From positions 1-20,501 of the forward strand of contig JADLBT010000192.1 in NCBI GenBank assembly GCA_020847555.1: 20,501 nucleotides of DNA. The letters run 5' to 3'. The position numbers and the translations under genes were made by a program. This document shows, in pieces, positions 6,550-13,767 of the stretch. Below the pieces are notes generated by a model. The model did not search any database and had not been told where the DNA came from. It worked only from the letters and a program-made list of their open reading frames with translations. Position 1 is the first letter of the stretch. Each line of letters opens with the position of its first letter. The stretch is from Gemmataceae bacterium. Lineage in GTDB: Bacteria > Planctomycetota > Planctomycetia > Gemmatales > Gemmataceae.

Positions 6550-6576
6550 GCCCACGGGCTCGCCCGGTCCGTGGGC
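6550..6576. repeat. Palindromic intergenic hairpin, copy 5
   Basis: GCCCACGG (6550-6557) and CCGTGGGC (6569-6576) form a perfect 8-bp stem, with GGGC/GCCC inside the loop able to extend it. TTT follows at 6578-6580. It lies 29 nt before the pump 1 start codon, so it could act as a partial terminator within the operon or affect translation of pump 1. Confidence 0.65.
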
Positions 6577-6604
6577 CTTTCCCGCCCTCCCCGGAGCGCC
6601 GCCT

Positions 6605-9600
6605 GTGATCTCGCGGTTCTTCATTGACCGGCCGATCTTCGCGTCGGTCCTGTCGATCGTCATCACCCTGGCCGGCGGGCTGTCCCTCTTCACCCTGCCG
6701 GTCGCCCAGTTCCCGTCCGTCACGCCGCCGACCATCCAGGTCAGCTGCAGCTACCCGGGCGGCAGCGCCGACGACGTCGCCAAGGTCGTCGCGTCCCCGA
6801 TCGAGCAGCAGGTCAACGGCGTCGAGAACATGATGTACATGTCCTCGCAGTGCGCCAACGACGGGAGCTACAACCTGACCGTCACGTTCCACCACGGCGT
6901 CAACGTGGACGTCGCCCAGGTGATGGTGCAGAACCGGGTCAACCTGGCTGTCCCGCAGTTGCCGGAGGTGATCCGCCAGACCGGCGTCACCACCCGCAAG
7001 CGGTCGCCCGACATCCTGATGGGCATCGCCATCTACTCGCCCGAGGGCCGCTACGACCAGCTGTACCTGAGCAACTTCGCCCTGATGCAGATCAAGGATG
7101 AGGTTGCCCGCGAGCCGGGCGTCGGCGACGTCTTCCTGTTCGGCCAGCGCGACTACAGCATGCGCATCTGGGTGGACCCGCACAAACTGGCGGCCCGCGG
7201 GCTGTCGGCGGCGGACGTGGTCCGGGCGGTGCGCGAGCAGAACAACCAGGTCGCCACCGGAGCCATCGGCCAGGAGCCGATGCCCGGCCGGCAGGAGTTC
7301 CAGATCACCCTCAGCACCGTCGGCCGGCTCGAAACCCCCGAGCAGTTTGAGAACATCGTCCTGAAGACCGGGGCGAAGGGCCGGCTGACGCGCCTCAAGG
7401 ATGTCGCCCGGGTCGAACTCGGCGCACGGGAGAGTAACATCCGCACGCGGATGGACGGCATGGACACCGTCTTCCTGGCCGTCTTCCAGATGCCGGACGC
7501 CAACGCCCTCAACGTCCGCCAACGCATCCTGGACAAGATGAAGGATCTGGAGCCGATCTTCCCCGAGGGCGTGGCGTGGGACATTGGCTTCGACACGACT
7601 CCGTACACCAGCGAGTCGATCCGCGAGGTCGTCCACACGCTCGGCGACGCGATCGTCCTCGTCGCGGTGGTGGTGCTCTTGTTTCTGCAGAACTGGCGGT
7701 CGGCCCTGATCCCGCTGGTGGCGGTGCCGGTCGCCATCGTCGGCACGTTCGCGGTGATGGCGGCCATCGGCTTCAGCCTGAACAACCTGACGTTGTTCGG
7801 CCTGATCCTCGCCATCGGTATCGTCGTCGATGACGCCATCGTTGTCGTCGAGGCGGTCGAGCACCACATCGAGAACGGGATGCGGCCGCGCGAGGCGACC
7901 ATCAAGGCGATGGAGCAGGTGTCCGGGCCGGTGATCGCCGTCGGCCTGGTGCTCAGCGCGGTGTTCGTGCCGTGTGCGTTCATCAGCGGCATCACCGGCC
8001 AGTTCTTCCGCCAGTTCGCCCTGACCATCGCCGTCTCGACCGTCATCTCGGCGTTCAATTCGCTAACCCTGAGCCCGGCCCTGACCGCGATGCTGCTGCG
8101 GCCGCGCGACAAGCACTCGGAGCCGCCGCTGCCGCGGTTGTTCTTCCCGCTGGTCGGCGGCTGGCTGGCGTGGCACTATCTCGCTCCGGTCTTCGCGCGG
8201 GCGGTGCCGGGACTGCCGGAGGACGTGCAGAGGTGGGTGGCCGCGGCGCCGGAGTGGGCGGTGCCGGCCGCGGCGGTGCTGGCCGGGGTGATCTTTGGGT
8301 GGCTGGTGGGGCCGCTCTTGAATGGCATCCTGGGCCGGTTCTTCCGGGCGTTCAACGCCGGCTTTACCCGGGCGACGTCCGGGTACGTGCGCGTCGTCGG
8401 CGGACTGCTGCGCGTCAGCGCCATCACCCTGCTGGTGTACGGCGGGCTGCTCGTTCTCACCTACGTCCGCTTCCGGGAGGCACCGAAGGGATTCATCCCG
8501 GCCCAGGACATGGGCTACCTGATGGTGAACGTACAGCTGCCCGACGCTGCCTCGATCCAGCGCACCAGCGAGGTGATGAGCCAGCTCGAACAGATCGCGA
8601 TGAATCTGAAAACCCCGGACGGCAAGAGCGGGGTGAAGCACGTCACCGGCATCTGCGGCCAGTCGTTCGTGCTGAACGCAGCCGGGTCGAACTTCGGGTC
8701 GATGTTCATCAACTTCCGGCCGTACCCGGAGCGGCGCGATCCGCGGCTGAGCGGCGAAGCGATCGCCAACCAGCTGCGCATGGAGTTCGGCAAGGTCGAG
8801 GGGGCGATGGTGGCCGTCTTCGGCCCGCCGCCGGTGCGCGGCGTGGGGCGGGCCGGCGGGTTCGCGATCATGATCGAGGACCGCGGCGACCTCGGCTCGG
8901 CCGCGCTGCAGAGGCAGATCGAGAACCTCGTCACCAAGGGGAACGGCCAACCGGGGCTGGTCGGGCTGTTCTCCGTCTTCCGGGCGAACGTGCCGAAGCA
9001 GTACATCGAGCCGGACCCGCGGGCGTGCCTGATGCGCGGCGTGAGCATGGCCGAGTTCAACATGACGCTGCAGGTGTATACCGGGTCGTACTACGCGAAC
9101 GACTTCAATCGGTTCGGCCGCACCTGGCAGGTCATCATCCAGGCGGAGCCGGAGTTCCGCGATCACCCGGAGGACATCCCGCAGCTGCGGGTCCGGAACA
9201 TCCGCCGGGCGATGGTGCCGCTCGGGTCGCTGGCCGGGCAGCGCACCGTCGCCGGCCCGCTGGTCCTGACGCGCTACAACCTGTACCCGGCCGCGGCGAT
9301 CAACGGTCTGTCGGCCCCGGGCATGTCGTCCGGCGAGACGATGGCCCTGCTGGAGCGACTGGCGGACGACCAGTTGCCGCGCGACATGGCCTACGAGTGG
9401 ACCGATATGTCGTACCTGGAACTGCTCGCCGGCAACACGGCGATGATGATCTTCGCGTTCGCCGTCGTCATGGTGTTCCTGGTGCTGGCGGCCCAGTACG
9501 AGAGCTGGGCGCTGCCGCTGGCCGTCATCCTCGTGGTGCCGATGTGCCTGCTCAGCGCGATCACGGCGGTGAACATCGCGCGGCACGACATTAACATCTT

Positions 9601-10129
9601 CACCCAGGTCGGGTTCGTCGTGCTGGTCGGACTGGCGAGCAAGAACGCGATCCTGATTGTCGAGTTCGCGAAGCAGCAGCGGGCCGCCGGCATGTCGCGC
9701 CGGGAGGCGGCGCTGGGAGCGTGCCGGCTCCGTCTGCGGCCGATCGTGATGACGTCGTTGGCGTTCATCCTCGGCGTCGTCCCGCTTGTCCTCTCGACCG
9801 GGGCCGGGGCGGAGATGCGGCGGGCGCTCGGCACTGCAGTCTTCGGCGGGATGCTGGGGGTGACGCTGTTCGGCATCTTCCTGACGCCGGTCTTCTTCGC
9901 GACGATCGACTGGCTCGGCGAGTCGCACCTGTTCGCGTCGCGCTGGGTGCGGTTCGCCAGCGGGCTCGCCCTGGACGTGTTCGCGCTGCGGGGGGTGCGT
10001 CGCCTGGGCCGCGTCGTCGTGCAGGCCTGGCGCAAGCCGGGGGTCAACGGCGCCGCGACCCGAAACGGGAAGCCGACCGACAACGCGACCGGGGAGACAA
10101 CGTCGGCCCGCACCGAACGCAACCCGTGA
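6605..10129 (+). CDS. RND multidrug efflux pump, HAE-1 type (pump 1)
   Basis: 1174 residues from the GTG at 6605 (GGAG at 6593-6596). The frame is open to 6545, but the upstream codons lie in the hairpin region. Starts ISRFFIDRPIFASVLSIV, the usual inner-membrane TM1 of AcrB-like pumps. Proton-relay residues are present: Asp409-Asp410 in TM4 (GIVVDDAIVVVEAVEHH), Lys1013 in TM10 (GLASKNAILIVEFAK), and Arg1043 and Thr1050 in TM11 (RLRPIVMTSLAF). It should therefore be an active proton/drug antiporter. The DN docking segment is about 180-274. Between TM6 and TM7 (residues 500-578) there are about 60 more residues than in AcrB, with hydrophobic stretches 512-531 and 551-577. A polar C-terminal tail of about 50 residues ends the protein. 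Substrate unknown; it pairs with pump 2, as in mdtABC operons. Confidence 0.95.
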   Translation: MISRFFIDRPIFASVLSIVITLAGGLSLFTLPVAQFPSVTPPTIQVSCSYPGGSADDVAKVVASPIEQQVNGVENMMYMSSQCANDGSYNLTVTFHHGVNVDVAQVMVQNRVNLAVPQLPEVIRQTGVTTRKRSPDILMGIAIYSPEGRYDQLYLSNFALMQIKDEVAREPGVGDVFLFGQRDYSMRIWVDPHKLAARGLSAADVVRAVREQNNQVATGAIGQEPMPGRQEFQITLSTVGRLETPEQFENIVLKTGAKGRLTRLKDVARVELGARESNIRTRMDGMDTVFLAVFQMPDANALNVRQRILDKMKDLEPIFPEGVAWDIGFDTTPYTSESIREVVHTLGDAIVLVAVVVLLFLQNWRSALIPLVAVPVAIVGTFAVMAAIGFSLNNLTLFGLILAIGIVVDDAIVVVEAVEHHIENGMRPREATIKAMEQVSGPVIAVGLVLSAVFVPCAFISGITGQFFRQFALTIAVSTVISAFNSLTLSPALTAMLLRPRDKHSEPPLPRLFFPLVGGWLAWHYLAPVFARAVPGLPEDVQRWVAAAPEWAVPAAAVLAGVIFGWLVGPLLNGILGRFFRAFNAGFTRATSGYVRVVGGLLRVSAITLLVYGGLLVLTYVRFREAPKGFIPAQDMGYLMVNVQLPDAASIQRTSEVMSQLEQIAMNLKTPDGKSGVKHVTGICGQSFVLNAAGSNFGSMFINFRPYPERRDPRLSGEAIANQLRMEFGKVEGAMVAVFGPPPVRGVGRAGGFAIMIEDRGDLGSAALQRQIENLVTKGNGQPGLVGLFSVFRANVPKQYIEPDPRACLMRGVSMAEFNMTLQVYTGSYYANDFNRFGRTWQVIIQAEPEFRDHPEDIPQLRVRNIRRAMVPLGSLAGQRTVAGPLVLTRYNLYPAAAINGLSAPGMSSGETMALLERLADDQLPRDMAYEWTDMSYLELLAGNTAMMIFAFAVVMVFLVLAAQYESWALPLAVILVVPMCLLSAITAVNIARHDINIFTQVGFVVLVGLASKNAILIVEFAKQQRAAGMSRREAALGACRLRLRPIVMTSLAFILGVVPLVLSTGAGAEMRRALGTAVFGGMLGVTLFGIFLTPVFFATIDWLGESHLFASRWVRFASGLALDVFALRGVRRLGRVVVQAWRKPGVNGAATRNGKPTDNATGETTSARTERNP

Positions 10130-10136
10130 GCCAGCC

Positions 10137-10199
10137 TCGTAGGAGGAGGCTCCGGCCCCCGAGGGTTGGGCGATCGCCGGACGGTGCCGGCTCCTACGA
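10137..10199. repeat. Inverted repeat between the two pump genes
   Basis: TCGTAGGAG (10137-10145) and CTCCTACGA (10191-10199) are perfect 9-bp arms; flanking CTCCGGC and GCCGG extend the pairing imperfectly. The gap between the pump genes is 157 nt, long for an operon, and this structure starts 8 nt after the pump 1 stop. No U tract follows. Confidence 0.5.
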
Positions 10200-10221
10200 A
10201 GATACGTAGATCGCCGGACGG
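10172..10221. repeat. 13-bp direct repeat pair
   Basis: GATCGCCGGACGG occurs at 10172-10184 and again at 10209-10221, 37 bp apart start to start. The second copy lies just outside the inverted repeat. A second short direct repeat, CATGTAA, occurs at 10225-10231 and 10253-10259. Function unknown; it may be decay of a duplicated intergenic element or a binding site. Confidence 0.45.
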
Positions 10222-10286
10222 AGACATGTAAGGGGCTGGCAAACTACCTATCCATGTAACCCGCTGACCGCTACCAGGGGTAAGCT

Positions 10287-13200
10287 GTGTTTACGAGCTT
10301 CTTCATCAACCGGCCGATCTTCGCGTCGGTGCTGTCGATCTTCGTTACCCTGGCCGGCGCCATCGCCCTCTTTGGGCTACCGATCGCACAGTATCCGGAC
10401 ATCACCCCGCCGACGGTTGAGGTGTCCGCCATCTATCCCGGGGCCAACGCTCAGGTCGTCGCCGACACGGTCGCAGCCCCGATCGAGCAGCAGGTCAATG
10501 GCGTCGAGAACATGCTCTACATGTCGTCGCAGTGTACGAACGACGGCAGCTACACCCTCACCGTCACGTTCCAGAATGGCGTCGATCTGAACATGGCGCA
10601 GGTGCTGGTGCAGAATCGCGTCACGCTGGCGACCCCGACCCTCCCGGAACTCGTCAAGCGGCGCGGCGTGACGGTGAAGAAGAAGTCGCCCAGCGTGCTG
10701 ATGATCGTCAACCTGTACTCGCCCGGCCGGACCCGCGACAACCTGTACCTGTCGAACTACGCGACCATCCAACTCAAGGACGAGCTGTCGCGCCTCAAGG
10801 GGGTCGGCGACATCACGTACCTCGGCCAGCGCGACTACAGCATGCGCCTGTGGCTCGATCCGAACCGGATGGTGTCGCGCGGCCTGACCGCCGCCGACGT
10901 GATGCACGCGATCGAGCAGCAGAACACGCAGGTTGCGGCCGGGCAGCTCGGCCAGCCGCCGGTCAAGACCGGGCTGGCGTTCCAGTACACCATGAGCACG
11001 ATGGGCCGGCTGAGCGATGCCGAGCAGTTCGCCGACATGATCCTCAAGGCGGACGAGCGCGGGCGCCTCGTCCGGCTGGACGACGTCGCCGATATCCAGC
11101 TCGGCGCCCAGTCCTACGACCAGACGTGTACCCTCAACGGCCAGCCGTCGGTCGCCCTGTCGATCTACCAGCTGCCCGGGTCGAACGCGCTGGAGACCGC
11201 CGGCCGCGTGCGGGCGAAGATGGAGGAGCTGAAGAACCGTTTCCCCGATGGGGTGGACTACGCCATCGTCTACGACACCACCCCGTTCATCGAACAGTCG
11301 ATCCACGAGGTCTTCAAGACACTCCGCGACGCCGTCATCCTGGTCGCGTTCGTGGTGCTCTTGTTCCTGCAGAACTGGCGGTCGGCCCTGATCCCGCTGG
11401 TGGCGGTGCCGGTCGCCATCGTCGGTACATTCGTCGTCATGGCGGCGATGGGGTTCAGCCTGAACAACCTGACGCTGTTCGGGCTGGTCCTGGCCATCGG
11501 TATCGTCGTCGATGATGCCATCGTCGTCGTCGAGGCGGTCGAGCACCACATCGAACACGGCCTGTCGCCGCGCGAAGCGACCATCAAGGCGATGGAGCAG
11601 GTGTCCGGGCCGGTGATCGCCGTCGGCCTGGTGCTCAGCGCGGTGTTCATCCCGTGCGCGTTCATCAGCGGTATCACCGGCCAGTTCTTCCGCCAGTTCG
11701 CCCTGACCATCGCCGTCTCGACGCTGCTGTCGGCGTTCAACTCGCTGACCCTCAGCCCGGCCCTGACCGCGCTGCTGCTGCGGCCGCGCGACAAGGGGAC
11801 CGCCCCGCCCTTACCTCGGCTGGCGTTCCCACTGCTGGGCGGCTGGCTGGCGTGGGAGTTCCTCACGCCGGAATTGTGGCGCCTCGACCCGTGGCTACCG
11901 GACGCCGCGCGGCAGTGGCTGGCCGAGGCGCCCGACTGGATCCTGCCGGGCGCGGCTGTCCTGGCCGGGGCGGCCGTCGGCTGGTTCGTCGCGCCGCCGC
12001 TCAACTACCTGCTCGGCGCCTGCTTCCGCGCCTTCAACGCCGGCTTCGAGTGCGCGACCGCGGGGTACACCCGGGTCGTCGGCGGATTGCTCCGCGTCAG
12101 CGCGGTTGCCCTGGTCCTGTACGGCGGGCTGGTTGCCCTGACGTATCTCGGGTTCGTCCGGACACCGAAGGGGTTCATCCCGAACCAGGACATGGGTTAC
12201 CTGCTCGTGAACGTCCAGCTGCCGGACTCGTCCTCGATGCAGCGGACCGACCGGGTGATGCGCGAGATCGAGACCATCGCCCTGAAGACACGCGGGGTCA
12301 AGAACACGGTCGCCGTCTCCGGCCAGTCGCTGCTGCTGAACGCGAATGCGTCCAACTTCGGGTCGATGTTCGTCATGCTCGACGAGTTCTCGAAGCGGAC
12401 CGACCATGACCTGCATGGGGACGCCATCGCCGCCCGGCTGCAGGCGGAGTTGCAGGGCCGGATCGAGGACGGGGTGATTAACGTGTTCGGGGCGCCGCCG
12501 CTGGAGGGGCTGGGGACGGCCGGCGGGTTCAAGATCGTCATCGAAGACCGGGGCGACACCGGGCTGAAGTCGTTGCAGACCGTCGCCGACGACGCGGTCG
12601 CGGCCGGCGGCCGGGATCCGAACCTCCAGGATCTGTTCACCAGCTTCCGGGCCGACACGCCGTGGCTCGACCTGAAGATCGACCGCATCCAGGCGAAGAC
12701 GATGAAGGTGTCGATGGGCGAGGTGTTCAGCACCCTGCAGGGATTCCTCGGCGGGTACTATGTCAACGACTTCAACCGCTTCGGTCGCACCTGGCAGGTG
12801 AACGTGCAGGCAGCCGGCGACTTCCGCCAGCAGATCGAGACGCTGACCCAGCTGCCGGTCCGCAGCGATCAGGGGCGGATGGTCCCGTTCGGAACGTTCG
12901 CGTCCATCCAGGAGCGGAGCGGCCCGGTCCTGCTGATGCGCTACAACATGTACCCGGCGGCCGCGATCAACGTCACGCCGGCCCCCGGCGTGTCGTCCGG
13001 GCAGGCGATCGCGGCGACCGAGGACGTGGTGCGCGGGCAGACGCTGCGCAGCATGCGCTACGAGTGGACGGAACTCGGTCTGCTCCAGCTGCAGACCGGG
13101 AACACAGCCATGTACGTCTTCATCCTGGCGGTCGTGCTGGTGTTCCTGGTGCTGGCGGCCCAGTACGAGAGCTGGGCGCTGCCGCTGGCCGTCATTCTCG

Positions 13201-13646
13201 TCGTGCCGATGTGCTTGCTGTGCTCGATCGCTGGCGTTCTGATGGCGCGAATGGACGTGAACATCTTCACCCAGGTCGGGTTCATCGTGCTGGTCGGGCT
13301 GGCGTGCAAGAACGCGATCCTGATCGTCGAGTTCGCGAAGGCGCGCCGCGAGGCCGGGGCCGGCACGCACCAGGCGACGCTGGAGGCGTGCAAGCTGCGC
13401 CTCCGGCCGATCGTGATGACGTCCCTGGCGTTCATCCTCGGCGTCGTGCCGCTGGTGATTTCCGAGGGAGCGGGGGCGGAGATGCGGCGGACGCTGGGCG
13501 TGGCGGTGTTCAGCGGGATGCTGGGAGTGACGCTGTTCGGCATCTTCCTTACGCCGGTCTTCTTCTACGCCATCCAGTGGGCAAACGACCTGCGTGCCCG
13601 CCTGCGCGGTCCGGACGCCGAGGAGAATGAGGCGCCCGCCGGTTGA
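10287..13646 (+). CDS. RND multidrug efflux pump, HAE-1 type (pump 2)
   Basis: 1119 residues from the GTG at 10287, with AGGGG at 10276-10280. Paralogue of pump 1 over its whole length, starting FTSFFINRPIFASVLSIF. Proton-relay residues are intact: Asp409-Asp410, Lys1008, Arg1038 and Thr1045. The same extended TM6-TM7 region is present (residues 500-579, with hydrophobic LAFPLLGGWLAWEFL and ILPGAAVLAGAAVGWFV). It lacks pump 1's long C-terminal tail. The two pumps differ most in the porter domain (for example Pro/Met-rich against Pro/Val-Lys loops near residue 225), consistent with different substrate contacts in a mixed trimer, as known for MdtB and MdtC; hetero-assembly here is inference. 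No TolC/OprM-like gene follows; the operon ends here, facing a convergent gene. Confidence 0.95.
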   Translation: MFTSFFINRPIFASVLSIFVTLAGAIALFGLPIAQYPDITPPTVEVSAIYPGANAQVVADTVAAPIEQQVNGVENMLYMSSQCTNDGSYTLTVTFQNGVDLNMAQVLVQNRVTLATPTLPELVKRRGVTVKKKSPSVLMIVNLYSPGRTRDNLYLSNYATIQLKDELSRLKGVGDITYLGQRDYSMRLWLDPNRMVSRGLTAADVMHAIEQQNTQVAAGQLGQPPVKTGLAFQYTMSTMGRLSDAEQFADMILKADERGRLVRLDDVADIQLGAQSYDQTCTLNGQPSVALSIYQLPGSNALETAGRVRAKMEELKNRFPDGVDYAIVYDTTPFIEQSIHEVFKTLRDAVILVAFVVLLFLQNWRSALIPLVAVPVAIVGTFVVMAAMGFSLNNLTLFGLVLAIGIVVDDAIVVVEAVEHHIEHGLSPREATIKAMEQVSGPVIAVGLVLSAVFIPCAFISGITGQFFRQFALTIAVSTLLSAFNSLTLSPALTALLLRPRDKGTAPPLPRLAFPLLGGWLAWEFLTPELWRLDPWLPDAARQWLAEAPDWILPGAAVLAGAAVGWFVAPPLNYLLGACFRAFNAGFECATAGYTRVVGGLLRVSAVALVLYGGLVALTYLGFVRTPKGFIPNQDMGYLLVNVQLPDSSSMQRTDRVMREIETIALKTRGVKNTVAVSGQSLLLNANASNFGSMFVMLDEFSKRTDHDLHGDAIAARLQAELQGRIEDGVINVFGAPPLEGLGTAGGFKIVIEDRGDTGLKSLQTVADDAVAAGGRDPNLQDLFTSFRADTPWLDLKIDRIQAKTMKVSMGEVFSTLQGFLGGYYVNDFNRFGRTWQVNVQAAGDFRQQIETLTQLPVRSDQGRMVPFGTFASIQERSGPVLLMRYNMYPAAAINVTPAPGVSSGQAIAATEDVVRGQTLRSMRYEWTELGLLQLQTGNTAMYVFILAVVLVFLVLAAQYESWALPLAVILVVPMCLLCSIAGVLMARMDVNIFTQVGFIVLVGLACKNAILIVEFAKARREAGAGTHQATLEACKLRLRPIVMTSLAFILGVVPLVISEGAGAEMRRTLGVAVFSGMLGVTLFGIFLTPVFFYAIQWANDLRARLRGPDAEENEAPAG

Positions 13647-13674
13647 TCCGGACCCGGGATTGCGCTACCAGGCC

Positions 13675-13720
13675 GGAGCGCCAGCGACAGGCGCTTGCAG
13701 AGGCCCATCGCTGGCGCTCC
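13675..13720. terminator. Long hairpin between convergent genes; GAGCGCCAGCG repeat
   Basis: Perfect 13-bp arms GGAGCGCCAGCGA (13675-13687) and TCGCTGGCGCTCC (13708-13720) with a 20-nt loop. It lies 28 nt after the pump 2 stop and 47 nt before the end of the convergent dehydrogenase gene, where a bidirectional terminator is expected. No strong U tract on either side. The core GAGCGCCAGCG is shared with the repeat at 4002-4047. Confidence 0.55.
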
Positions 13721-13767
13721 GAGCTGATTCTTACGCGATTCCTGAGCTGTGCTTGCAGTGCCTTCGT

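Noticed and set aside
6545..6604. Longer pump 1 start at GTG 6545
   Set aside because: It would add 20 residues encoded by an intergenic hairpin ahead of the conserved ISRFFIDRPIFA start; GTG 6605 has its own ribosome-binding site.
4928..7867. 979-codon open frame on the minus strand, antisense to adaptor and pump 1
   Set aside because: Product is Asp/Arg/Val/His-rich without domain character; it mirrors the GC-biased third positions of the real genes on the plus strand.
8063..9928. 621-codon minus-strand open frame inside pump 1
   Set aside because: Same codon-bias shadow; composition is Arg/His/Asp/Pro-rich and the plus-strand pump is unmistakable.
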